Source: Allolobophora icterica (lineage: Eukaryota; Annelida; Clitellata; Crassiclitellata; Lumbricidae). From it: a DNA stretch of 64,000 nt. A program made the translations under genes and the position numbers. This document shows positions 11,557 to 22,300 of this stretch, piece by piece; within the stretch, counting starts at the first letter, position 1, and each line of letters opens with the position of its first letter. The stretch is from assembly GCA_963556255.1 (NCBI GenBank), contig OY744609.1, positions 11,129,014-11,193,013 on the forward strand, given 5' to 3'. The notes under the pieces were generated by a model. That model searched no databases and had not been told where the DNA came from. It saw nothing but the letters and a program-made list of their open reading frames with translations.

Positions 11557-13090
11557 AAGCATATAAATTGTGCATTAACATTACATATAGACTAATAATT
11601 TCATAACATTTCAATAAATGAATAAAATCAAATGATATTGCTAGGAACAGTATACCTAGTATACCTTATATATACATATATATAGTGAGAAATAATTATA
11701 TATATATAACTATATTCACGCCTAAAACAATTAATTTTGATATAATGCATATTAAATATATATATATATATTATATATATATTATATATATATATATTAT
11801 ATATATATATATAACTATATTCACACTTAAAACAAATTATATAATGCACAATGTACCGATGAATTGGCTTCTGTAGAGAGATGGACAAAGTCCAGGACAG
11901 GTTAATATGGACAGAATTATCGTTAAGTGGATCGTAAACTTAATGCATATTCCGACACTTAAAACAAGCACAAGGACTTTACTATGGCACATCATAAGTA
12001 GGCCATCAGCAAAGATAATTATTTCACATATACATAGATACATACACAATTACACACACATATATATATATATATATGTAAATATGCTGGCATATATATA
12101 TATGTAAATATGTATGCATATATACTTACATACACACATATACATGTTGTAAATATATATATATATAACTAAAACTAAACTATATATATGTAATATATAT
12201 ATACAATTATATTTACACAGTGGTACATTACAGCCATGTAAGTACTTCCCTTTAACAAGTCCACACTGTAAACGTTACATGCATCTGTTGGTGGTAGGTA
12301 AGCATTATCGTAATCGTAACGTACAAACTTCTAAAGCGCCACTCGAAGGCCAAGCGCAGGGCACCAGCCTATTCACGAGCGTATGTATGAAAAGTTATAA
12401 GGTCCTGAAACAGAGGGTTGGTAGAGATGTTTTCTTGTGTGATGTACTGAATTGCATTTAAAACAAAAGGTGATTTGATCACTAAGGCATGCATTAATGC
12501 CTTATCCATAGATCTTACCTCATGCATGCTTGCATGGAGTTGAATAATGGCCTCTTCAAGGACATTATAATTTCACAGTATACACAGTTTTATGCCACAG
12601 ATGTTTACATTTATGGCTTGTATGTGAAACTAACAAATCACAGCAAGGGCTGCCAACTCTGAACTCTATAGCAGAATTTATTATCCTGCATATGGCCATA
12701 AATATAATTGCATATACATATATTATGCATATACGAGTGTATATATTAATATATAAGTATAAATATATACGTATGAGGTTGACTCATACACTGTATTTCA
12801 AATCACTGACAAAACAGAAGCAGGCCAGGGACCGAATTTTATTTATTTTTTCTGATCTTGTCATGGACTTAAGTTAGACGTGGAAAGTCAGCTGTGGAAA
12901 GGTGACTAGACAACAGTTTTTAATCTAAACTCTTCTGGATCTTCTAAATCTTCTAAACACATGCACATAGACCTGTGCAAAAACGAGTACAGTCACTTTT
13001 AGTAGGCGGGCCATACACAACCAGCGTAAGCGATTGTTGAATCGCGGTAAACAAATCCATTCTTCTTACAACGAACCGCTTAGCTCGCGT
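10880..13090. other. Gene-poor, AT-rich repeat stretch
   Basis: Contains CAG and CAT runs near 11,090, a (CA)n/(CACG)n tract at 11,245-11,320, about 64 bases of perfect (TA)n near 11,488-11,551, and ATATATAT-rich blocks to 12,230 and around 12,700-12,770. No gene or element ends recognised. Confidence 0.5.
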
Positions 13091-13099
13091 CTTCTCAGA

Positions 13100-13560
13100 T
13101 AAGACGCAGTCAATTAAAAAAACTATAAGACCAACTCACCCTAAGAACTTCTTCGTCGGCGCAGATCCAGGCCGGGTCGAGCTTCGACTGCACAGCACGC
13201 CTTAGCCCCTCCTCGCTCGATCGAAGGGACTTTAGACCGTGGCGCCTAATAATTAACTACACGGTGGGCTTGTCGAAGGCAGTTGGGCGGGTGGCTGGTC
13301 GGCGCGGCTTATGGGTAGTTCCAGCGCCTGGCTGCAGCAGGCATCAGCCTCTTTGTGCTCCTACAAACGAAGGCCACCGCCCATCGCAGCTGCGAAGCTT
13401 GGAAAGTTATCATTTTCGGGTTCCACTTCGGCACTTGAAGTTGTTGTTGATGATGCTGTTGCTGCGGACGTTCGAACGCTGTCTGGTTCCCCGGCTTCCA
13501 TATTGCAAAAATCTTATAGCGCATGTATAGGGTTCATAAACTTCTTTAGCGATGCAATAG
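13100..13560 (-). promoter_or_regulatory. CpG-richer block, candidate promoter and first exon (possibly of the MATE gene)
   Basis: CpG is clearly denser here than in the flanks. On the minus strand a strong donor, CTTAGG|GTGAGT, sits at 13,140. The preceding sequence is open from about 13,245 (RHGLKSLRSSEEGLRRAV...) but has no ATG. The next good minus-strand acceptor I recognise is at 7,436, just before the MATE start, and the frames do not join, so this would be a non-coding leader if it belongs to that gene. Equally it could be an exon of an unrecognised gene. Confidence 0.3.
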
Positions 13561-13734
13561 TTTAGCAAAATTTAGTCATCGTAAACTCTATTTTTCAAGA
13601 GATGAAAACTCAATGCAGCCGAACTAGGTTATAGGTTATGACCTGAAAACACTGCTCTTTCACAAATCCTATCCCGATTCCTCCTCCTCTGTCTACCCCC
13701 CTCGCCGTCTAAACCCTAAACACCAACAACCTTA

Positions 13735-13915
13735 GCCGTCTTTATGTCTTTCTGACTGACTCCTTTGGATCTTGACCTGGAACCGATTCGACCCCCCCGC
13801 CTATCGATTTTGATTTGTCTAAGCGCCTGTGAATAAGCTGGTTCCCGCGACTTCGCTTTTTTGGGCGCTGTAGAAATCCGGAGATTACGATTACGATTAT
13901 ACCTATGAACTCAAT
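13735..13915 (+). mobile_element. Non-LTR element 3' end, 'AAGCTGGTTCCCGCGACTTCGC' family
   Basis: About 165 bp shared with 44,385-44,540 ('cctatcgattttg', 'gcctgtgaataagctggtt', 'cgacttcgctttttt', 'gcgctgtagaaat'), ending in (GATTAC)n-like sequence. Distant relatives lie in both segmental copies (46,040; 55,640). Confidence 0.6.
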
Positions 13916-14468
13916 CAACCAGGTCTACACGTCAAAACCTGAGCTAAGGTTATGCCAAAAGATGTAGCTAACCTAGTAATGTAAATTTATCTGTTAAAAT
14001 TTTGCGGTAAAAAATCCGAACTGAACGGTAAATCCTCAGACCCTGTAGGCTATAATGTAAATCTCCGAAATCGCTCAACGCCAGGCGCCATAGGCGTCCG
14101 TAGGAATTTTTCTATGGGGTCAAAAATTTTCTAGAGGGCAAAATTTGTCTGGAGGGGGTAAAATGAATTTTTGCGTAGAAAAGGGTAGTCATGAACAAAG
14201 AAACGAGACAATTTTCAAAATCCGGGGGGGAATGCCCCTTGCCATGGTAGAAATCGTTGGTGGTCGTGTGATGGCGCAGAAGTAGCAGGAGAGGACAGCT
14301 TGAATAGTTCGGTTTTCAGTCGTGGTCGAGTGCATGGAAAGCTGCTGAGGAGGGTCAAGCGGAGGAGAGATCGAGATCTACTGACAGACGAGATATGAGA
14401 ATGGGCGAACTGGCGGATATCTAAGAGAACTGGCGCAGCACAATAGGCCTAGCTAATAGTTCTGCCCT

Positions 14469-14670
14469 CATAGGCGTAATTTGTGGGGGGTACGAGGGGT
14501 ACCCGTACCCCCACTTTTTGGACTGGGGGTACCGTACCCCCCTCATTTTGAACAATGCCAATGAATATTTTATTATTGTGCCTTCCGGGAGATCGCAGTC
14601 TCAGCCTTGTTTCGTGTATGTAAGAAATTGGTCCCCCACTTTTTAGACCAAAGTTAGCCTACGCCTCTGA
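14469..14670. mobile_element. MITE copy (left end of composite element)
   Basis: About 200 bp from CATAGGCGTAATTTG to GCCTACGCCTCTG. It is closely similar to 16,134-16,325. Its left flank is TCTGCCCT but its right flank is ATTATTAT, so this copy alone has no target duplication. Confidence 0.75.
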
Positions 14671-14694
14671 TTATTATTATTAGGCCCTTTAAAT

Positions 14695-14810
14695 TTCTCA
14701 GTCCCACACAAAAGCTGCGTGATGTAAAAGCTGGTCTCTCTGACGTGGCTTTTGTGTGGCGCAGCGAAATTTAGATGATTTGTAATTGTAATTGTAATTG
14801 TAAGTAAGCT
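14695..14810 (+). mobile_element. Non-LTR 3' tail with (TGTAAT)n
   Basis: GCTGGTCTCTCTGACGTGGC and TTTTGTGTGGCGC match the tail at 60,810-60,870. It ends in (TTGTAA)n, a tail-like microsatellite. Confidence 0.55.
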
Positions 14811-15020
14811 AAGTAAACTACTTCTTTTCCTATTAGTAACTAAGTAACTATTAACTAAGTAACTATTAGTATCTAAGTAAACTACTTCCTTTCCTATTAG
14901 TAACTAAGTGACTATTAATTAAGTGACTATATTAGTATCTAAATAAACTTCTGCCTTTCCTGTTAGTAACTAAGTAACTATAAACTAAGTAACTATTAGT
15001 ATCTAAGTAACTACTTCCTT
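14800..15020. repeat. TAAGTAACTA-type minisatellite
   Basis: Repeated 'ctaagtaaactacttcctttcctattagtaactaagtaactatta' blocks of about 65-70 bp, three imperfect copies, themselves built of AGTAACTA submotifs. Confidence 0.7.
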
Positions 15021-15599
15021 TTGAACATTTATATAGCGCCACTCAAATCAGCGGCGCTCTCGACCCGCATCACTGCCAAAACCGGCAAAAAGAAAGGTTA
15101 TCAAGCGTCTACGGAACTGAAGAGGAGAGAGGACAAGGACAAGATTTACATTTAGGACCTACATTATATACAACGTAGGCTACATAATGGTAGGCCTACA
15201 TCGTTGTAGGCCTATATATCTAAAACTATCATGAATGTTGCTTTGTCAATATATTGTGGCGCTATACAAATTAGCAAACGGTCCCGCAGAAATAGCTCTC
15301 GCAAACATAATTTAATTAATTATATTGGATATTTCATTTCTAATAATATAACCGCTACGGCGCTACCTTATTTTATTATTTTAATAAGCGCTGTTATCGG
15401 TAATTATAAATGAGGTGACCCAGGTTTTTGAGTTTTAAATATAAATGACGTCATTTCAATGTTTGTTCATATATTCCGATGACGTCATCGTCTCTATAGT
15501 TTCCGCGGCATTGTTGCAATATTGTTACTTTGCTCCGGGTGTTTTCTCGGGGACGGAGCTCTGCGACGGAGCTTTCGCCTGTGTTAGCAGTTTGTTATA

Positions 15600-16060
15600 C
15601 TTTTCCCTGCTGAGCCTCTGGCGTGGCGTTAAACCCCGTAAGCTCACTGTTTGGCAGGAGGGCCTCTGGCGTGGCGTAAAACCCCGTAAGCCAATACTTT
15701 GTCAATAGTTATACTTTTCCCTGCTGAGCCTCTGGCGTGGCGTAAAACCCCGTAAGCTCATTTGTTTGGCAGGAGGGCCTCTGGCGTGGCGTAAAACCCC
15801 GTAAGCCAATACTTTGTCAGTAGTTTGTTATACTTTTCCCTGCTGAGCCTCTGCATGGCGTGGCGTAAAACCCCGTAAGCTCATTTGTTTGGCAGGAGGG
15901 CCTCTGGCGTGGCTTTAAAACCCCGTAAGCCAATACTTTGTCAGTAGTTTGTTATTCTTTTCCCTGCCGAGCCTCTGGCGTGGCGTAAAACCCCGTAAGC
16001 TCATTTCTTTGGCAGGAGGGCCTCTGGCGTGGCGTAAAACCCCGTAAGCCAATACTTTTT
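15600..16060. repeat. ~120-bp higher-order tandem repeat, four units
   Basis: Each unit contains two copies of CCTCTGGCGTGGCGTAAAA followed by CCCCGTAAGC, separated alternately by 'tcatttgtttggcaggagg' and 'caatactttgtcagtagtttgttatacttttccctgctgag'. One unit has an extra CATGG and one reads GGCTTTAAAA. The cargo of the composite element; function unknown. Confidence 0.85.
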
Positions 16061-16133
16061 TGGTGTTTTGTGTTGTGTATTTGGTCACTTCAATCAAGCA
16101 CAGATCTATACGGGCGTTTAATGCCTCAAGTTC

Positions 16134-16325
16134 ATAGGCGTAATTTGGAGGTACGAGGGGTACCGGTATCCCCACTTTTTGGACTGGGGGCACCGTAACC
16201 CCACATTTTGAACAATTTCAATCAATATTTTATTATTGTGCCTTCCCAGAGATCGCAGTCTCAGTTTTGATTCGCGTATGTAATAAATTGGTACCCCCAC
16301 TTTTTAGACCAAAGTTACGCCTCTG
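16134..16325. mobile_element. MITE copy (right end of composite element)
   Basis: CATAGGCGTAATTTGGAGG to AGTTACGCCTCTG. The ends form an inverted repeat (CAnAGGCGTAA.TTTG). Right flank TCTGCCCT equals the left flank of the copy at 14,469. Confidence 0.75.
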
Positions 16326-16334
16326 TCTGCCCTC

Positions 16335-16617
16335 CATCCCAAGTTTGGATAACATGATTGATGCTGCAGATGCTGGCTTATTTAAAAGAATCTGTTGCCA
16401 GCCTTACCATGTCCTTCGTGGTGTTTTTCCTCCCCCACTACATAATAACTACGACTTAAGGACAAGAACTCACAATTTTACTCTTCCAGCTAAAGATAAA
16501 TGTAATTTTATTCCTCGTGTTTTTGTTCAAAGATGCTTATTAATTAACACATCCCTTTATTCTCCATTCTATTATTATCATGCTTCTGTAAGCAGCTTGA
16601 CACTATTCAGCTGCTGA
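16335..16617 (+). pseudogene. C-terminal fragment of non-LTR reverse transcriptase ORF
   Basis: Reads ADAGLFKRI, then LHNNYDLRTRTHNFTLP and CNFIPRVFVQR to a stop at 16,615. The 'YNLRxRxHNxxLP...NFIPR' motif is the standard C-terminal block of CR1/L2-like ORF2. It starts directly after the composite element and its duplication. Confidence 0.7.
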
Positions 16618-16802
16618 GTAGGCCTACCGAGTATATAACCCAACAGATTCCTGCTCTTCTGTAATGTGATGGCGAGTGGCCAGTTCCTCCCTTCACCGTC
16701 TCATTTAGTATCTGAATTTGCTATTAGGTGCAAGAAGAGCAGGAATCTGTTGGGTTATATACTCGGTAGGCCTACTCAGCAGCTGAATAGTGTCAAGCTG
16801 CT
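16591..16802. repeat. Perfect 70-bp inverted repeat
   Basis: 16,591-16,660 is the exact reverse complement of 16,733-16,802. The 72-base spacer is a reversed SINE fragment ('gagtggccagttcctcccttcaccgtctcatttagtatctg'). Homology stops abruptly at both arm ends. Confidence 0.92.
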
Positions 16803-16961
16803 TGGAATCAGTCAGATCCAGTCTACAGTCGTAACCTTTCTTTTTCAATCCCTTGTAACTACATTCTTAGTCTAATAAACCAGCGATACTTTCTTCTCAA
16901 CCAGTTAAGGCAGTAGGGCCCACGTGTCTCGAAGTGGACTTCATTTTTCAAGCGATAGGTA

Positions 16962-17302
16962 TAGGGACGTCATTTCAGCTTTTCTCAGGGGGGGCAAGGA
17001 CGTCAAAAAAGAGGTTAAAAAAAATTTCGCGCTCCGCGCAAAGAAATTTTAGTTTTTACTTGTTTCTTCAAAATTTTTGAGGTAAAACTGCATAATGTGC
17101 CCCCCACTGTCTAAAAGGTGTGGTCTTGTGAAAATAACCTGCGCACCCTAGTTTTGTTCATAGCATATAATAATTACATGAATTTGAGTATCATTTTTTC
17201 TTTTTTTAGCCCTTTCTTCTTCCTCCTTTTCTTGTTCCAGCTTTTTCATTTTTTCCCCAAAAATCAGGGGGGGGGCAAATGCCCCCCCAAATGACGTCCC
17301 TG
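16962..17302. mobile_element. 341-bp hAT-like MITE with 8-bp target duplication
   Basis: Ends TAGGGACGTCATTT and AAATGACGTCCCTG; flanked by GATAGGTA at 16,954-16,961 and 17,303-17,310. Inserted next to a retrotransposon RT remnant. No coding capacity. Confidence 0.88.
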
Positions 17303-17315
17303 GATAGGTATTTCA

Positions 17316-17552
17316 AGATTCATGTATGCACTACCGGCCTATGCTGGATTTCTCACCTCACGTTATATTGCGCGTATTATTGCAGCTCTGAAAAAGGCTT
17401 GCAGATGGCAAATATGTGAGAAGATCCATACTGCTCGAGCAGACAGGAAGCTCTCCCAGAAATCGCAATCCTTTGGCCGCTGCATTCATCAGCTCTTGCC
17501 ACCTCCTCGTGAGGACTACTCACTTCACAAGAGAGGACATCCCGTCGATTGA
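17316..17552 (+). pseudogene. RT thumb/C-terminal fragment of a CR1/L2-like retrotransposon
   Basis: Encodes MYALPAYAGFLTS, ALKKACRWQI, RADRKLSQKSQ and HQLLPPPREDYSLHKRGH. The order 'Y.LPAW.GFL...AL.RC.RWG...ADR.LF..I......HHLLPP.R...LR.RGH' is diagnostic of CR1/L2-type ORF2 C termini. Ends at TGA 17,550. Confidence 0.8.
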
Positions 17553-17559
17553 TGCCGTG

Positions 17560-17800
17560 ACATTTTTGTATTGTATCGTATTCGGACATTTATAAAGCGC
17601 TTCCAGCGGGAAAGCCAGTCAGATGCGCTCCCAGTGCATGGGAAGAAACAAGTTTTAAGAAAGGCTAAAGAAGAAAAGACGTTACCAGAGAACAGAGGAA
17701 CGAAACAGACGGGAGGAAGCTCATTCCAAAGAGCAGGGCTAATAGAAGCAAAACATCTGGATCGAGCCACTGAAGTCCTGACACGGGGAACCATAAGGTC
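17560..17800 (-). pseudogene. Second non-LTR C-terminal fragment, opposite strand
   Basis: Minus strand reads VARSRCFASISPALWNELPP and LAFLKTCFFP followed by CGCTTTATAAATGTCCG. WNELPP is the same C-terminal block as at 10.6 kb, in another element copy. Confidence 0.7.
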
Positions 17801-18177
17801 CAGACGGCCAGAGGAACAGAGAAGCAGCAGAGCGAGGGCAAATAATTAAATTACATAAATATTTTGGAGCAAGACCACGTTAGCCTTAAAGTCAAGATTG
17901 CCTTCCATCTCCACTCTCCAGCATTAGTGCCTTTCTGGATCTGCACTTGCACAACTGCTTTGCTCATGGCACTGGCTTTCTAAACCAAGATGGAAGGGTA
18001 AACATTACCATATCCATCAACTGAATTTCGTGGGGGTGGCATGGCCACTGGAACCTGATCAGCTGTAACCTCAGTCAGTTTTATTCCACACAACCACTCC
18101 ATCGACTGATGCCCTTCTCTTGCATCCTGACAATGGCACTATAGAAGTCACAAGATTGGAGATTGGAGTATTGCAAC

Positions 18178-18407
18178 CACTGGCGGCGATCTTGTTTGAC
18201 AGTGGGGGGGGGGGGGGGGGTCAAGCGACACTTTTGAACTGATCTGGTCAAAAAAGATGAGAAACAAGTTTTTATGCTCGTACGTGAAAAAATTTGTTGA
18301 CCATTTTTTGGTTTCTTTAAAATTTTAAAAATTTGGGGGGACAACTAGTGTCCCCACTGTTTAAGGTGGGGCCTTGTCCCCCTCAACCCCTTGGATCGCC
18401 GCCCATG
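18178..18407. mobile_element. 230-bp MITE, GGCGGCGATC family, copy 1
   Basis: Ends CACTGGCGGCGATC and GATCGCCGCCCATG; flanked by ATTGCAAC at 18,170-18,177 and 18,408-18,415. The body has a G run of about 18 bases, then 'acacttttgaactgatctggtcaaaaaa'. It marks the left edge of the transposon-free block. Other copies at 49,681 (reversed) and 55,214. Confidence 0.88.
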
Positions 18408-18415
18408 ATTGCAAC

Positions 18416-19318
18416 ATGCATCAAGCCACAGAAAATGAAAGAAGACAAAATAAAACAAGACGACCCAGTTCTGGTCTAGATACATATTTACTACTGTAAA
18501 CACCTTGACGGCAAATTATCAACACTGCAGACTAGTAAAACTAAACAGGAGGTTATTCAGCACAAAGCATGGAACAAGTGCCAATCGTCTTTCGATCGCT
18601 TTACTAGAATATAACAACGGTCTCTCTTCCCAGTCAAACGTTAGCTGTTAGCAAAAGACTTAAGATTGAAACACACACAACGGAATCTCTACAGTATAAT
18701 ACAAGAGCACAGCTGGAACGCAGAGCTTGGTAATCATCGTCGTCATCATCACATCATTGTCATCATACTTCTAACCATCATCATCATCACCCATCTCAAC
18801 TGACGATGACTAAATAATAATATCACTAAAAATAACTTGAGCCCACAATATCAAAGCGCTCCAACTCGAGATGCAAAACCGGTTTCTTCTCGAACAAAAC
18901 GATACGGATGGAACTCGCACGTTCCACCGTGGACCATAAAGCATCGACAGTAAACAACTGGGTCAGTGAACTTGTGCACACAGCACTCTATTTCTGGAAC
19001 ACCTTTTAGGTACGACGGAACAATAAAAGTTTTAGGTAAAAATTAACAATCTGTTCCCCTTGACACAAAACAATCCGACAATCAACACAATTCTCAGAAA
19101 ATATAATTGTTCCACAGACTGGAACAGTTAAACAGATCCCTGCAACATGTTACTAAATGACACATGTTCCAGAGATGGTGGAACGCATTAAATCCTCCAT
19201 GAACTTTGAAACGTGTTCCCAAATCCAACACGTTTCAAAGAGATAGAGGTAAAGACAGGAACAGAACAGAGAGAGAGATGGAGGCAGGGAGGGACAGAAA
19301 GACAGACAGACAGAAGAC

Positions 19319-19359
<41 letters not shown>

Positions 19360-22300
19360 GTTGTATAAGACATGGAGATAGAAAGAAAGACAGACAGACA
19401 AACAGACAGACAGTGGAATGCGTTCCATCCTTCTTAGAGAGCCTCTGTCAAAATCAACCCAAGATCGACAACCAAACAGACCAGCTCCGTTCCAGAAAAA
19501 CTTGCAACGTTTTGATATGAATATGAAAGCTTCAGCAGGACAACAAGAACTACAGTGACTTGTAAGATTCTCAACGAAATCTCAACCAACCAGCAGCAAG
19601 CTGAACCGAACATGGGCTGAAAAACCGGAAAACAAGCATAACACACGCCTACTGTTTGAAATCTTGTACACGCATCATTGTTGTATAATTCATCTAACAA
19701 TCGACAACATACAAGCGCAAATGCTTTGCGTAATGCTGATCTGTGAAACTCGAGCGCACAGATTCATCAGTAGACCCATGTATCGACACAGAAAATGTGT
19801 ACCTTATACATGCTCAAATCTATACAAATTACGAGTCCATTATGTATATTTATACAATACACAAACATGTATCGATATAATATGAAAGGTTTATATATTG
19901 CAGTCAATATATATTATATGTATATATAAAAAACAGTAGATACATACACACAATGAAAGCACCAATTATAGCAATATGACTCCTCCTCTTCTGGTAATAA
20001 ATGACAGTATTTTATAACAGTTTTTAGTCGTTTTCTCCATTTCAAATATAAGTTTCTCAGAGTGTTTGATGCATAGTGAGATAGCGGAAACACTGGCCAG
20101 ATGATCGGCGCCTCATCCTCACACTGCACCTAGTGTATCAAACTCCACAGAAAGTACAACATACTCAGTAACACTGGAAACATGGCAGAACTGAGCTGTT
20201 TCTTAAAACCCATTCGACCTGAATACAAAGTGGAGCATGAGAAACAAGTGTTACAGAGCTGCTGCACAAAATCCGCTACCAAAACAGTGCAAACCGGTTT
20301 CAGCTGAAACCGAGCAGCTGAAACCGACCACACCATTATGTAGCGCCTTTTCCTGGACTGTTTGCAGCAATACGTCTTGGGAGAAGAGAGTGTCTGGAAA
20401 ATGAAGTTTTCCACTTTGCTTGACAACAACTCGCACATTTCAACGGTTGGAATGAGACCAGAAAAATTAAAACAAATCAAATAGTTTCTCGCTGTTTTTG
20501 GGAACACACTCAGTTTATCACAGACGACAGAATTTCATTACTAATCGATCAAACGATCATCATCACCTGCACCTCGACTCAACTCAGCAGAAGGCCAGAT
20601 GTTTTCGCTAGGTAACTAATTAATTAACCAATTAAAGGTGCTGCCTGTTTGACGAGCCACAGGTTAAGTATTGCTGGGCACACCTGCAGTCGCTCTGAGA
20701 TTTTCGGCGGAATCATAGCACCAGCTGCACTTAGAATGAAGCTCTCATGAGCAAGTTGACAGCAAGTGCAAACGAACGATGAAAATTACGACGAAGAAGA
20801 AGACGCGGAATTACAAATGACTCTTTATACACACACGCATCGTAGTGGAAAAACTAGAAAAATTCTTGCATAGGACCGGAAAGTGATACGTATTGGCTCA
20901 GGCTACAGTGGCCGATTACCTCGTTTGACTACCCTGGCGCGGTATCGGGGGTGGGTTGATTCGGGGAGACAGCACGGGTCGTGTGTTCACCTGGGGGATT
21001 TGGTCCTGTAAGCAAGCGTCCGGCTTGAGCAAGAAGAGAACTCGATTAAGCAATATACCGGAACACATTTGGCCAGATATGAGACAAAGACAACGTTTCG
21101 AGATCAGGTAAATTCAAGAACTACAGTACAAGTCTCGTGACTGGTAAGCATGAATGGTCGTAAGGCTTGGCGATAGCAAACAGCACAGCTGAACAGTCAG
21201 TAGCACACTACTTAAGTAATCGTCGTTCACAAATGATTAGATTTCCAAAAACAACGCAACCTCCTCATACGCAGGCCACACACTACAACAGAATGCCCAA
21301 AACCACACAGCGTCTCAACAATTGATGCAGATTGGAAAATTCACCAGTTTTATCACATCAACACTTCCTAGACAGCATCATTTTAAATGAAGACCTAAAC
21401 GTAATACGTAAACGGAAGCAGAAGGACCTTCCTTGTGGCACGGCACAAAAGTCTTAAGAAAATTGTGCAATAGTTCATTTGGAAAATTTATGCAAAAGTA
21501 AAGGTCACACACACTCACTGACACAACGCCATAGTAACTCGACAGAAGCACGTTCCTGAGGTAAGGGGATGACTCAGCTAAGGTGTGAACATAAGCACAG
21601 CAATACAGTGACAGGAAGCATTCTTTTAAACCTATCAGTTCCCAGTTGGAAGTCTCGGGACAGAAGCACTCTCGCAACAAGGTATAAATTCCTGACTGAG
21701 AAATTTAAACAATGTAAGTTTCGTCCAAGCGAGAAACCAGACTGCATGAGAGTATCTATAGCCACTGTTTTCAAAACAGGTCAGCAAAATCAATTCAGAA
21801 TTTGGAATTACGATCATAAACAACCAGCTTCATACAGTCTAGAGTCACGGCCACTACAAATGCAGATCACGGACACAGCCTGGACGAGGTCACATTGCAA
21901 GGCCACGAGATCACACAGGCTTGACAAACAGTGTGTGATCTGTAATCCTAAACCTGATACATTAAAGTTTAACTGGACAGAAAATCTCTCCACAACCATA
22001 GTTGACCAATCACACTTGGAGTTTTAATTTGACTGGCCTAGTCTCATGAAACAGTGAATCACAGAATCTGACCACAGACAACAAAGAGTACGGAATTGTA
22101 AAGAATCCTAAATGTTTGACGCAGAATAAAAAGGACTTGACTACAAAAGTGCTAAATCCTGTCACAATCGTCCGTAAGAAAGCACCAGAAGCTTCCACGA
22201 CACACTGCACTTTGAACTGTTTCTGGCCAGCGTAATACCATAGCTGCACCACTGTCCAACATTGCAAAACATAGATTGCCTTTTATCTAAGATGACGTCA

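Larger units (their letters stand above)
14469..16325. mobile_element. Composite element bounded by two direct MITE copies and one 8-bp duplication
   Basis: The left end of the first MITE is preceded by TCTGCCCT (14,461-14,468) and the right end of the second is followed by TCTGCCCT (16,326-16,333). The inner ends have unrelated flanks. The outer ends therefore behave as one 1,857-bp transposon carrying about 1.46 kb of cargo: a retrotransposon tail, minisatellites and the 120-bp array. Confidence 0.65.

Noticed and set aside
15400..15500. Pairs of TGACGTCA (CRE-like) sites, also near 53,764 and 53,841
   Set aside because: Short palindromes in repeat-derived DNA with no nearby promoter; no basis for a regulatory claim.
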